This document shows positions 47,272 through 54,884 of a DNA stretch of 54,884 bases, piece after piece. Source of the DNA: an uncultured Prevotellaceae bacterium (GTDB lineage Bacteria > Bacteroidota > Bacteroidia > Bacteroidales > Bacteroidaceae); the NCBI GenBank assembly GCA_947168395.1, contig CAMVLT010000020.1, positions 1-54,884 of the forward strand, in the 5' to 3' direction. How positions within the stretch are numbered: position 1 is the stretch's first letter; each line of letters starts with the position of its first letter. The notes beneath the pieces are model-generated. The model was given only the letters and a program-made list of their open reading frames with translations, had not been told where the DNA came from and did no database searches. The translations under genes and the position numbers were made by a program.

Positions 47272-47912
47272 GCTACCAGACCTACATTTTTGACCTTGAC
47301 GGGACGCTGCTCGACACGCTTGGCGACTTGGCGGCAAGCGTGAATTATGCTATGCGCACGCACGGCATGCCTGAGCACTCGGTGGACGAGGTGTGTCGTT
47401 TCGTGGGCAACGGCGTGCGCCGGCTGATGGAGCGTGCCGTCCCGGGGGGTGCCGACCATCCTGCGTTTGAAGCGGCCTTTGCCACCTTCCGCCGTCACTA
47501 TATGGAACATTCACTCGACACGACGCGCCCTTACGAGGGTATTCCCGAAATGCTTCAGGAACTGAAGCGCAGGGGCAGGCACACGGCCGTGGTCAGCAAC
47601 AAGTTTGATGCTGCCACCAAGGAGCTGTGCCGCCATTTCTTTCCAGACACCATTGAAGTTGCCGTAGGCGAGCACGAAGCCGAGGGCATCCGCAAGAAGC
47701 CTGCTCCCGACACCGTGCTGCAGGCGCTGAGCCAGTTGGAAGTAGGGCAGGAGGGGGCTGTCTATGTGGGCGATAGTGATGTGGATATACAGACGGCCCG
47801 CAATTCTGGGCTGCCGTGTATCAGCGTGCTGTGGGGCTTCCGCGACCGTGAGTTCCTTTTGGCCCACGGTGCTGAAACCTTCGTCAGTCAGCCCTTAGAA
47901 CTGTTGTTATGA
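47268..47912 (+). CDS. gph: HAD-family phosphatase, phosphoglycolate phosphatase type
   Basis: The 214-residue protein has the HAD motifs FDLDGTLLDTLGD (nucleophile Asp), VSNKFD, a Lys in GIRKKPAPDT and YVGDSDVDIQTARNSG. The cap is a four-helix type. Overall similarity favours phosphoglycolate phosphatase, but HAD substrate prediction is weak. It overlaps malQ by 4 bp and its end overlaps the convergent nhaC gene by 6 bp. Confidence 0.88.
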   Translation: MSYQTYIFDLDGTLLDTLGDLAASVNYAMRTHGMPEHSVDEVCRFVGNGVRRLMERAVPGGADHPAFEAAFATFRRHYMEHSLDTTRPYEGIPEMLQELKRRGRHTAVVSNKFDAATKELCRHFFPDTIEVAVGEHEAEGIRKKPAPDTVLQALSQLEVGQEGAVYVGDSDVDIQTARNSGLPCISVLWGFRDREFLLAHGAETFVSQPLELLL

Positions 47913-49181
47913 GTACCGCCTCGGGTAGCGCAGCACTATGGCCAGGATAGTCGCGATACCGATGGCAAAGGGGTAATAGAGGTAGGGTAGGATGGCTATC
48001 GGATTGAGTTCTGCCAGCCCTGCCGCCATGAGCATCTGGGCACCGTAGGGTATCAGCCCTTGGGTAAAGCATGAGAACGTGTCGAGGATGGAGGCACACT
48101 TGCGGTTGTCGAGTCCGAAGCGGTCGCCGATATGCTTGGCAATACCTCCTACCGTGATGATGGCTACGGTGTTATTGGCCGTGCAGACGTTGACCAGCGA
48201 CACCAAGGCTGCAATTGACAGTTCGGCACCTCGTTTGCTTGATACGTGGCGGGTTAGCAGATTGATGATATAGTCGATGCCGCCCTGCTGCTTGATGAGG
48301 GCCAGCAGTCCGGCTGCCATCATGGTGATGATGATAAGCTCGCCCATACTCACGATGCCGTTGCCCATCGAGCCGAACCATCCGTACAGGTCGTAGCTGC
48401 CGTTCAGTAGTCCTATGATACCCGTCAGCACGATGCCCAACGTGAGCACCGCCATGACGTTCATGCCGAAAATAGCCGTAATGAGCACCGCCAAGTAGGG
48501 AATGATCTTCATGGGCTCCAAGACGGGTATGTCGTTAGGCTGCTGGACTTCAGCCCCCATCAGGATGTAGACGATGAAGATGACTACTGCCGTGGGTACC
48601 ACGATGAACGAGTTGACGCGGAACTTGTCGCTAAGCTTGCACCCCTGCGTCTGGGTGGCGGCAATGGTGGTGTCGCTGATGAACGACAGGTTATCGCCGA
48701 AGAACGAGCCGCCCACCACGATGGCTGTCATCATGGCCACCGACGAGCCCGTCTGCGTAGCCACTCCGGCGGCAATGGGTGTCAGAGCCACGATGGTGCC
48801 TACCGAGGTGCCGATGCTCAGCGAGATGAAGCAGGCAGCCAGAAAGAGTCCCGCCAGCAGCATCTGTGGCGGCATCAGGGCGAGTGTCAGGTTCACGGTA
48901 GCATCGATGCTTCCCATAGCCTTGGCCGAGTTGGCAAAGGCTCCGGCAAGGATAAAGATCCAAATCATGAGCATCATCTGCCCCGTCGAGGCTCCCCGCG
49001 AAAAGGTGTCGATGCGCTTGGTGAGCGGTATGCCGCCACTGATGACGACGGCGTAGATGCTGGCCGTCATAAATGCCACGGTGATGGGTACCTTGTAGAA
49101 GTCGCCCGCCGCAATGCTGGTGACCAGATAAAGCGTGATGAACACCGCGAGCGGTGACAATGCCATTAGTCCTTTTTTCAT
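47907..49181 (-). CDS. nhaC: NhaC-family Na+/H+ antiporter
   Basis: The 424-residue inner-membrane protein has about eleven hydrophobic helices and the NhaC pattern (SIGTSVGTIVALTPIAAGVA, FGDNLSFISDTTIAATQTQG, NNTVAIITVGGIAKHIG). It should exchange sodium for protons and perhaps organic ions. I start at MKKGLMALSP (49181); the longer frame to 49304 crosses its own promoter at 49192-49223. It is divergent from the HEPN-like gene. Confidence 0.88.
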   Translation of the reverse strand: MKKGLMALSPLAVFITLYLVTSIAAGDFYKVPITVAFMTASIYAVVISGGIPLTKRIDTFSRGASTGQMMLMIWIFILAGAFANSAKAMGSIDATVNLTLALMPPQMLLAGLFLAACFISLSIGTSVGTIVALTPIAAGVATQTGSSVAMMTAIVVGGSFFGDNLSFISDTTIAATQTQGCKLSDKFRVNSFIVVPTAVVIFIVYILMGAEVQQPNDIPVLEPMKIIPYLAVLITAIFGMNVMAVLTLGIVLTGIIGLLNGSYDLYGWFGSMGNGIVSMGELIIITMMAAGLLALIKQQGGIDYIINLLTRHVSSKRGAELSIAALVSLVNVCTANNTVAIITVGGIAKHIGDRFGLDNRKCASILDTFSCFTQGLIPYGAQMLMAAGLAELNPIAILPYLYYPFAIGIATILAIVLRYPRRYS

Positions 49182-49191
49182 AATCTGTCTG

Positions 49192-49223
49192 CAAAGGTAG
49201 TGTAAACTGGGCAAAAAACCAAA
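49192..49223 (-). promoter_or_regulatory. Bacteroidetes promoter for nhaC
   Basis: On the minus strand TTTG (49220-49223), a 20-bp spacer and TACCTTTG (49192-49199) match the consensus, about 10 bp before the ATG at 49181. Confidence 0.75.
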
Positions 49224-49250
49224 TGTTTCTGCCACTTTTCGCGGTTGTCG

Positions 49251-49282
49251 TTTGGTGGTTTGCGGATAAATCCTTATCTTTG
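49251..49282 (+). promoter_or_regulatory. Bacteroidetes promoter for the HEPN-like gene
   Basis: TTTG (49251-49254), a 20-bp spacer and TATCTTTG (49275-49282) match the consensus, 24 bp before the ATG at 49307. The two divergent -33 boxes are 27 bp apart. Confidence 0.75.
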
Positions 49283-49306
49283 CAGCCGTTTTTAAGGATA
49301 ACAAGT

Positions 49307-50236
49307 ATGAAATCTTTCGATAACCATATTATCATGGCACCCCTCAATGAGGAGTTGCCGCCCCGGCAACGGACGGATGCTGCCATCCAGCTGTCGGAAC
49401 TGGTGATGCAGATTGTGACCCACGTCATCTGCCATGTTATTGTGGACTATCAGGAGCAGCTGAAGGATGAACGCCTCTCGGTGGCTCATGCTTTCCTGCA
49501 GAGGGCCACCAGCACCCATCTGTGTAACCACAAGCTGACGGCAGAAGGCATCGTCATGGAGTATCAGGGACAATCGTTCGCTTTGCACGAGGAGTACAAG
49601 ACCATGACGCTCACCCGCTCGGTATATGAGCACCTGGCCATGTTCTACTATCTATACGAACAGCCCCGCAATGCGGACGAACGTGACATCATCTGGAAAT
49701 ACTGGCAGATCAACAGTAAGAAGAATCTGCTGGACTATGATGCTGGCGGCGACACCCACATTGTCGAGGAACAGAAGGAGGCACTCTGGGAGATTGAGAA
49801 ACTGCGGACGGAGATACTGTCGTCGGCCATAGGTGTCCAGTGCCACCGCAAGTTGGACGAATGGACCAAGGCGGACAATGCGGCTTCGGGCGGCAGCATA
49901 CGTTTCTCGCAGAAGAAAGGAAAGTACGACGTCCGCCGCGTGTCGTACAGCCAGGCATGGAAATACCTGTTCAAGAACGAGGAGATGAACCTATTTTACC
50001 GTCACTTGAGTATGCACAGCCACCCCGTCTATCAGGGGCTGATGCAGTATCAGAGCCAGTCGCTCACCGATGATGGCCACGACGGGCTGCCGCTGTTTTT
50101 CTCGAGCAGCTTCCTGGCACTCCTTTGTCGCCTGTTCCTAAAACAAATTCCTGACGGTGAAGCCATCGTCAGGAATCGGTTCAGTCATCAGGAACGAGAG
50201 GTGTTCTATGCGCTTACAACGTCACTCCGTTCTTGA
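49307..50236 (+). CDS. Uncharacterised helical protein with a HEPN-like R-x4-H motif
   Basis: I do not recognise a named family with certainty; the layout resembles DUF5677-type proteins. The 309-residue product is mostly helical, without signal peptide or membrane segment. R232-H-L-S-M-H237 in FYRHLSMHSHPVYQGL matches the R(N/H/D)-x3-H pattern of HEPN ribonucleases, and an earlier helix has TRSVYEHLAMFYYLYEQ. It may be an RNA-cleaving or RNA-binding orphan. I start at 49307 because a perfect promoter ends at 49282. Its 3' end overlaps the convergent uxaA gene by 23 bp. No partner toxin or antitoxin gene is adjacent. Confidence 0.6.
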   Translation: MKSFDNHIIMAPLNEELPPRQRTDAAIQLSELVMQIVTHVICHVIVDYQEQLKDERLSVAHAFLQRATSTHLCNHKLTAEGIVMEYQGQSFALHEEYKTMTLTRSVYEHLAMFYYLYEQPRNADERDIIWKYWQINSKKNLLDYDAGGDTHIVEEQKEALWEIEKLRTEILSSAIGVQCHRKLDEWTKADNAASGGSIRFSQKKGKYDVRRVSYSQAWKYLFKNEEMNLFYRHLSMHSHPVYQGLMQYQSQSLTDDGHDGLPLFFSSSFLALLCRLFLKQIPDGEAIVRNRFSHQEREVFYALTTSLRS

Positions 50237-51713
50237 AGATGGATATTTCGCGGTAGCCGTTCTCCTCGTTGCGGGCAAGTTCACCGCTGGCAACACTCAG
50301 CACTTTGTCGATGAACTCAGGCACCAGCTCCTGCATGGTGCGGCCCTCAATGAGCTGGCCAGCCGAGAAGTCTACCCAGCTGGGCTTGTTCTTGGCAAGT
50401 GTAGGATTGGTGGCAATCTTCATCGTGGGAACGAAGGTTCCGAAGGGCGTACCACGCCCTGTGGTGAAGAGCACCAGATGGCAACCGCATGAAGCTAACG
50501 CCGTTGAGGCTACGAGGTCGTTGCCGGGAGCCGAAAGCAGGTTGAGCCCTGTGGCTGTGAGACGGTCGCCATATTCCATGACGCCGCTGACGGGAGCTTT
50601 GCCGCATTTCTGGGTGCATCCTAAAGCCTTGTCCTCGAGGGTGGAAATGCCACCGGCCTTGTTGCCCGGGGATGGATTCTCGCCTACGGGTTCGCCGTGG
50701 CTGAGGAAGTAGTTCTTGAAGTTGTTAATCATCGAGACCGTCTGCTGGAACAGTTCTTCCGTGCGGCAGCGGTTCATCAGAATTGTTTCTGCGCCAAACA
50801 TCTCGGGCACTTCGGTCAGCACCGAGGTGCCGCCCTGAGCCACGAGCCAGTCGCTGAACTCGCCGACCAACGGGTTGGCGGTAATGCCGCTGAAGCCGTC
50901 GCTGCCGCCGCACTTCAGACCGACACGCAGCTTCGATACGGGCACTTCCTCGCGGTGATCCTGGCTGGCAACGGCATAGAGTTCACGCAGCAGGTTCATG
51001 CCGGCCTCCACTTCGTCGCCCTCTACTCTTTGCGTGACCAGCAGCTTGATGCGCTCCTTGTCATAGTCGCCCAGCATCTGCATGAAGTCTTCCGGCTGGT
51101 TGTTCTCGCAGCCGAGGCTCAGCACCAGCACGGCACCAGCATTGGGGTGCAGGCAGATGTCGCGCAGCACCTTGCGCGTGTTCTCGTGGTCGTCCGACAA
51201 CTGCGAGCATCCGTAGTTGTGGTGCCAGGCATAGACGGCATCGATGGAGCCGTCGTCAGCAATTTCCTTTCGCAGTTGGTCGGCCAGTCGTTCGGCAATG
51301 CCGTTGACGCAGCCTACCGTCGGTATAATCCATATTTCGTTACGCACGCCTACATCACCGTTCTTGCGGATATAGCCCCTGAAGGTTCGGTTCTCGACGG
51401 GAATGCTAAGCTCCTCGCCCACAGGTTGGTACGTGTACTCCAGCGTACCGCTGAGGTTTGTCTTCAGGTTATTCTCGTTCACCCAGTCGCCAGCCTTCAA
51501 GTCTTCGCGGGCATGGCCAATAGGGTAGCCGTACTTGATGATGTCTTCGCCCTGACGGACATCTTTGATGAGCACTTTGTGGCCAGCCGGTGTGTCCTGG
51601 TTGAGTGTCACACTGGTGCCGTCCACTTCAATGATTTCTCCCTTCTTCTTCGGTTGCAGGCATACTACGACGGAATCAGCCGGGTTGATTTTGAGATAAG
51701 TTCTTAATTCCAT
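50214..51713 (-). CDS. uxaA: Altronate dehydratase
   Basis: UxaA dehydrates D-altronate to 2-keto-3-deoxygluconate in galacturonate catabolism. The 499-residue product has the N-terminal SAF domain (RTYLKINPADSVVVCLQ) and the C-terminal dehydratase with GCVNGIAERLADQLR, SLGCENNQPEDF, GLKCGGSDGFSGITANPLVG and TTGRGTPFG. It follows a LacI-type regulator gene on the same strand, with a heptamer array in the gap. The preceding enzyme UxaB is encoded at 16.7 kb. Confidence 0.93.
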   Translation of the reverse strand: MELRTYLKINPADSVVVCLQPKKKGEIIEVDGTSVTLNQDTPAGHKVLIKDVRQGEDIIKYGYPIGHAREDLKAGDWVNENNLKTNLSGTLEYTYQPVGEELSIPVENRTFRGYIRKNGDVGVRNEIWIIPTVGCVNGIAERLADQLRKEIADDGSIDAVYAWHHNYGCSQLSDDHENTRKVLRDICLHPNAGAVLVLSLGCENNQPEDFMQMLGDYDKERIKLLVTQRVEGDEVEAGMNLLRELYAVASQDHREEVPVSKLRVGLKCGGSDGFSGITANPLVGEFSDWLVAQGGTSVLTEVPEMFGAETILMNRCRTEELFQQTVSMINNFKNYFLSHGEPVGENPSPGNKAGGISTLEDKALGCTQKCGKAPVSGVMEYGDRLTATGLNLLSAPGNDLVASTALASCGCHLVLFTTGRGTPFGTFVPTMKIATNPTLAKNKPSWVDFSAGQLIEGRTMQELVPEFIDKVLSVASGELARNEENGYREISIFKNGVTL

Positions 51714-51730
51714 AGTTTGTTGAATATGTT

Positions 51731-51765
51731 ATTGATTCTTCACTTTTTCATCTTTCACCCTTTGA
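51731..51765. repeat. Heptamer array across the stop codon of the LacI-type gene
   Basis: Plus-strand units ATTGATT, CTTCACT, TTTTCAT, CTTTCAC, CCTTTGA have exact 7-bp spacing from inside the last codons of the regulator gene into the uxaA leader. Confidence 0.65.
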
Positions 51766-52825
51766 ACGTTCTGCGGTAGAAATCCACGTTCTCACGCGTC
51801 AGTAGCTCGATGGGCATGTAGTTCACGGGGTTCACCTTCTTCTTCAGCACGATGGCCTCGAAGAGCGACTCTATACATGAATAGCCCTGACGGTAGGCAT
51901 GCTGTGCTATCAGGAACGAGATGCTGCCTTCGCGCACACAGGTCTCGTTCTTGGGTACCATGTCGTAGCCCATAATCTGTATGTCGCGACGGTTGGAGTG
52001 CAGCAGGAATTCTCCCACGAGGTGAGCCTTCGAGTTGAACGTGATGCAGTGGTGTACTTGCGGGTGTTCCTTGAAGAACTGCTCCAGTATCTGATTGTAG
52101 TTCTCTGGCTCTTCGTCGAGGGGCAGGTTCACTTCCGTTATCGTCACATCGGGGAAGTGGTCACGCATGTAGTGACGGAATCCCGTTTCGCGGTTCTCTT
52201 GCTGCTTGGAGGCTACGTTGCCTTCCCTCATCTGCTTCATCAGCATAATCTCCTTTTCCTTCGATGCTATGAGCATCAGCATGCGGGCTGCGAAGTATCC
52301 GCTCTGAAACGAGTCCTGTCCGTAGAACGACAGCGGCCGCAGGTCGGGCATGTAGGAGTCGAGCAGTATGAAGGGTATCTGCTTGGCGTGCAGCTGGTCG
52401 GTGAAATTGCGTGTCAGTTCCAGTGTGGCCGGCACTACTATCACTCCGTCGGGCTGCTGCTTCAGGCAATCTGCCGTAGCTTTCTCAAAGGTCTTCAGGT
52501 CGAACCGCTTGTAGTAGATGAATTCCACCGAGATGCCGAAGTCGCGCCGATGGTCACACGAGGCCAGACAGCCCTCCTCTATTTCCTCCCAGTAAGCCTC
52601 CGACTCGTGCTTGGGCAGCAGGCAGTAGAAGGTGTAAGTACGGTTATATGCCAGCGCCGAGGCATACATATTGGGCCGGTAGTCCATCTCTTCCAGTGCC
52701 TTGTTCACCTTCTCCAGTGCCTTCTTCGACACATTGGGCCTATTGTGCAGAACGCGGTCTACCGTTCCTACCGATACGCCCGCACGTTCAGCTATGTCTT
52801 TAATCCTGATATTCTCTTTTGCCAT
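51755..52825 (-). CDS. LacI-family transcriptional regulator
   Basis: The 356-residue protein has the N-terminal LacI helix-turn-helix and hinge (IKDIAERAGVSVGTVDRVLHNRPNVSKKALEKV, then DYRPN) and a periplasmic-binding-protein-like effector domain. Position directly upstream of uxaA suggests it controls hexuronate genes; the inducer is unknown. It has a consensus promoter at 52860-52891 and is divergent from the PAP2 gene. Confidence 0.9.
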   Translation of the reverse strand: MAKENIRIKDIAERAGVSVGTVDRVLHNRPNVSKKALEKVNKALEEMDYRPNMYASALAYNRTYTFYCLLPKHESEAYWEEIEEGCLASCDHRRDFGISVEFIYYKRFDLKTFEKATADCLKQQPDGVIVVPATLELTRNFTDQLHAKQIPFILLDSYMPDLRPLSFYGQDSFQSGYFAARMLMLIASKEKEIMLMKQMREGNVASKQQENRETGFRHYMRDHFPDVTITEVNLPLDEEPENYNQILEQFFKEHPQVHHCITFNSKAHLVGEFLLHSNRRDIQIMGYDMVPKNETCVREGSISFLIAQHAYRQGYSCIESLFEAIVLKKKVNPVNYMPIELLTRENVDFYRRTFKG

Positions 52826-52859
52826 GTCTAACTATCTTTTCACTTCAAAAAGCGTTGCA

Positions 52860-52891
52860 AAGGTAATTATTTATTTTGATACGGCCAAATT
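52860..52891 (-). promoter_or_regulatory. Bacteroidetes promoter for the LacI-uxaA unit
   Basis: On the minus strand TTTG (52888-52891), a 20-bp spacer and TACCTTTG (52860-52867) match the consensus. Confidence 0.75.
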
Positions 52892-52959
52892 TTCGCCTAA
52901 GCTATTTCTTATCTTGCAACTAAGTGCCCGAAAATTCTTGGTATTTCACAAAAAGTTTG

Positions 52960-52967
52960 TACCTTTG
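52960..52967 (+). promoter_or_regulatory. -7 promoter box of the PAP2 phosphatase gene
   Basis: TACCTTTG matches the consensus 31 bp before the ATG; a near-match CTTG at 52937-52940 stands 19 bp upstream as a possible -33. Confidence 0.6.
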
Positions 52968-52998
52968 TACCCGAAATGAACATATAACTACATAAAGA

Positions 52999-53751
52999 AT
53001 GAAAAGACAAGCACAAATGATGAGACAAATGATGCTGTTGATGGCTGCGCTGATGCTGTCGACTACCGTGATGAAAGCCCAAAAGGCTGTTGACCAGCTG
53101 TATCTGACTGTTGACGATGTGCCCGATGGTGTTTACTGGCTGCCGGCACCGGCAGAACCAGGGTCTTCGCAGTTCATGTATGACATTTCGCAGTATTACT
53201 GGGGCAAGCAGCAGCGGCTCGACTCCCTGCGTGCCCGTAAGGCTATACGCGAGGCGGCCTACGAGGTTTCTGATATGGCTGAGCAGTTCAGCGTACCCTT
53301 TGGCATGGAGATTTCTGAGCAGACGATGCCTGCCGTCTACAAAGTGTTGAGCCGCACCACGCTGACCATTCGGCTGAGTGCCTCCAAACCCAAGGCAACC
53401 TACAAGCGCAAGCGGCCCTACGTGTATTTCAATGAATCCACGCTGGTGCCTGAGGAAGAGGACGTGCTGCGTAATGAGGGGTCGTATCCATCTGGTCACA
53501 CCGTGCGAGGGTGGGGCATGGCTCTGCTGCTCAGCGAAATCAACCCCGATGCCCAGAACGAGTTGTTCAAACTGGGTTACGAGTGGGGGCAAAGCCGCGT
53601 GATAGCGGGGTTCCATTGGCAGAGCGACGTTGATGCCTCGCGCATGTTGGCGGCTGCTTGCTACGCCCGGCTTCATGCCTGCCAGGTTTTCCTCGACGAC
53701 CTGGCAGCTGCCAAAAAGGAGTTCCAGAAGCTCCAGAAGAAGTCCAAGTAA
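52999..53751 (+). CDS. Exported class A acid phosphatase of the PAP2 superfamily
   Basis: The 250-residue periplasmic enzyme has a signal peptide (about 1-28, ending MKAQ). It carries the three PAP2 catalytic motifs: K-x6-RP in KATYKRKRPY, PSGH, and SR-x5-H-x3-D in SRVIAGFHWQSD. A non-specific acid phosphatase role is likely. A strong hairpin follows the stop. Confidence 0.92.
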   Translation: MKRQAQMMRQMMLLMAALMLSTTVMKAQKAVDQLYLTVDDVPDGVYWLPAPAEPGSSQFMYDISQYYWGKQQRLDSLRARKAIREAAYEVSDMAEQFSVPFGMEISEQTMPAVYKVLSRTTLTIRLSASKPKATYKRKRPYVYFNESTLVPEEEDVLRNEGSYPSGHTVRGWGMALLLSEINPDAQNELFKLGYEWGQSRVIAGFHWQSDVDASRMLAAACYARLHACQVFLDDLAAAKKEFQKLQKKSK

Positions 53752-53763
53752 TATAAGAAAAGG

Positions 53764-53801
53764 AAGCACTCCCGCGTCTTTTTATCGGCGCGGGAGTGCT
53801 T
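53764..53801. terminator. Bidirectional terminator between PAP2 and the biotin carrier gene
   Basis: A perfect 13-bp GC-rich stem (53764-53776 with 53789-53801) with a 12-nt loop is followed by T-rich sequence on both strands, so it can serve both convergent genes. Confidence 0.8.
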
Positions 53802-53826
53802 TCTTTTGTGATATAAGTGTGAGCGT

Positions 53827-54252
53827 TTACTCAATGACGACCAATGCATCGTCTTCCATCACGCTTTCGCCAATCTTGACGCAGATAGCTGTGACCTTGC
53901 CCGACTTCTCAGCCTGCAGGTTGTTGGCCATCTTCATGGCTTCCAGCACAATGACGTTGTCGCCAGCCTGAACTTCCTGGCCTACCTCCACCAATATGTC
54001 GGTGATGACGCCGGGCAGCGGAGCCTTCACGGCATTGGCCTTGTTGACGGCACCCTTGTCGGCAGCGGGAGCATCGTCGGCGACAGCGGCAGCGGGGCGT
54101 ACCACGGGCTTCTTCTTCTCAGGCTCAGCCTGCTTCTCCATTTCTACTTTGAACTCTTCGCCATTGACGGTGAGGGTAGCGATGTTGTCGGTAATGTCGC
54201 CAACAACCACCTCATACTTATTACCGTTGATAGTATATTTATACTGATTCAT
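53827..54252 (-). CDS. Biotin carboxyl carrier subunit
   Basis: The 141-residue protein has a short N-terminal beta region, an Ala/Pro/Lys-rich linker (about 45-75) and a biotinyl domain with the modified K107 in EAMKM. It carries carboxybiotin for the carboxyltransferase encoded upstream. The gene is the last of three in this unit. The sodium-pump beta subunit that often comes next in Bacteroidetes is not present before the terminator. Confidence 0.92.
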   Translation of the reverse strand: MNQYKYTINGNKYEVVVGDITDNIATLTVNGEEFKVEMEKQAEPEKKKPVVRPAAAVADDAPAADKGAVNKANAVKAPLPGVITDILVEVGQEVQAGDNVIVLEAMKMANNLQAEKSGKVTAICVKIGESVMEDDALVVIE

Positions 54253-54271
54253 AATAATTACTATAGTTAAT

Positions 54272-54424
54272 TTATGGGTGTGCTGTCATCGACAGTGACG
54301 CCAGGTTCCACATCGTCATGTGCTCGGCAATGGTAATCTTGCCGGTCTCAATGTCGTGAACATTGTTGCCCAGATGCTCGTGCAGGGCAAGGGCTATGGC
54401 AGCATAAACTTCGTTGTTGTTCAT
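54272..54424 (-). CDS. Small OadG-tail-like subunit of the carboxyltransferase complex
   Basis: The 50-residue product (MNNNEVYAAIALALHEHL at its start) resembles the C-terminal part of OadG/gamma subunits, in which an EIYAAIAMAL-type helix precedes a HDxE stretch. It lacks the N-terminal membrane helix of true gamma subunits. It lies between the carboxyltransferase and the biotin carrier, 4 bp after the former. The start at 54424 fits the gene order; the longer frame overlaps the carboxyltransferase. Role is inferred from position. Confidence 0.65.
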   Translation of the reverse strand: MNNNEVYAAIALALHEHLGNNVHDIETGKITIAEHMTMWNLASLSMTAHP

Positions 54425-54428
54425 AAGC

Positions 54429-54884
54429 TTACATAGGTATGTTACCGTGCTTCTTAGCAGGCAGCGCGTCGCGCTTGGTAGCCAGCTGGGCCAGACCACG
54501 GCAGATGCGGAAGCGCGTGTTGCGCGGCTCAATCACGTCGTCGATATAGCCATACTTGGCAGCCTGATAGGGATTGGCAAACAGCTCGTTGTACTCGTCC
54601 TCCTTCTCGGCGATGAATGCCTTCACGTCCTCACCGGCCTCCTTCTTGGCCTTGGCCTCCTTGGCATAGAGCACGGCGGCGGCACCGCTGGCACCCATCA
54701 CGGCAATCTCGGCCGACGGCCATGCGTAGTTCAGGTCGGTATGCAGCTGCTTCGAGCCCATCACGATGTGCGAACCACCGTACGACTTACGCAGCGTGAC
54801 CGTAATCTTGGGCACCGTAGCCTCGCCGTAGGCGTAGAGCAGCTGGGCACCGTGCAGGATGACGGCGTTGTACTCCTGACCCGT
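54429..54884 (-). CDS. Acyl-CoA carboxyltransferase subunit (MmdA/PccB type), 3' part
   Basis: Only the last 152 residues are inside the window; the gene continues past the right edge. The segment GQEYNAVILHGAQLLYAYGEATVPKITV, KSYGGSHIVMGSKQL and the final IDDVIEPRNTRFRICRGL are typical of the carboxyltransferase beta chain of propionyl-CoA carboxylase or methylmalonyl-CoA decarboxylase. Which of these it is cannot be decided without the rest of the operon. Confidence 0.88.
   Translation of the reverse strand, partial: TGQEYNAVILHGAQLLYAYGEATVPKITVTLRKSYGGSHIVMGSKQLHTDLNYAWPSAEIAVMGASGAAAVLYAKEAKAKKEAGEDVKAFIAEKEDEYNELFANPYQAAKYGYIDDVIEPRNTRFRICRGLAQLATKRDALPAKKHGNIPM

Overview
The window looks like the chromosome of a member of Bacteroidales, most likely Prevotellaceae. 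I base this on three things. Many genes carry the Bacteroidetes promoter pair TTTG-N19/20-TAnnTTTG. RpoD is the short Bacteroidetes form without region 1.1. The gene families are typical of the group: a DUF5686 protein, a reverse rubrerythrin, a two-CBM MalQ, an orphan sensor kinase with a solute-binding domain, and a de novo GDP-fucose operon. No rRNA, tRNA, phage or CRISPR array was seen, and almost all the DNA is ordinary chromosomal coding sequence.

Layout. 1-4.9 kb (minus): a PD40 protein, a nucleoside phosphorylase, a flotillin and MnmE in one transcription unit. 5-12.8 kb (minus): DUF5686, an AddA-like helicase-nuclease and an AddB-like nuclease in one overlapping operon. 12.8-19.3 kb (minus): rpoD, uvrA, uxaB and prmA. 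19.4-31.4 kb (plus): a Tyr/Trp/Gly-rich exported protein with an outer-membrane porin, a P1B ATPase, reverse rubrerythrin, a sensor kinase, NhaD, PfkA, an AAA-CYTH fusion and a lipoprotein. 31.4-35.3 kb (minus): manC-gmd-fcl-cdd, giving GDP-L-fucose plus cytidine deaminase. 35.4-39.1 kb (minus): glnS, a TPR protein and DedA. 39.3-47.9 kb (plus): a REP-associated tyrosine transposase (RAYT), a GH2 beta-galactosidase, a 26-residue membrane peptide, a TPR protein, MalQ and a HAD phosphatase. 47.9-54.9 kb: NhaC, a HEPN-like orphan, uxaA with a LacI regulator, a PAP2 phosphatase and three genes of a biotin-dependent carboxyltransferase complex that runs off the right edge.

The most unusual content is repetitive DNA. 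(1) A RAYT gene carries a C-terminal extension resembling DprA/SLOG Rossmann domains, and a ~145-bp interspersed repeat starts 11 bp after its stop codon; a second copy in opposite orientation lies near 18.4 kb. (2) A REPIN-like pair of inverted GC-rich REP sequences, plus a single REP, sits in frame inside uvrA. (3) Short arrays with a strict 7-bp period occur inside several unrelated genes (prmA, the P1B ATPase twice, malQ twice) and directly at the stop codons of three others. The heptamer differs between most arrays but the period does not, which suggests a genome-wide process that makes heptamers and uses them as in-frame linkers.

The metabolic genes fit a carbohydrate-fermenting gut or rumen anaerobe: beta-galactosidase, amylomaltase, both tagaturonate reductase and altronate dehydratase for galacturonate, PfkA, Na+/H+ antiporters, and a biotin carboxyltransferase of the propionate/succinate branch. 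Assignments rest on reading the sequence and recognising families; no database search was run.
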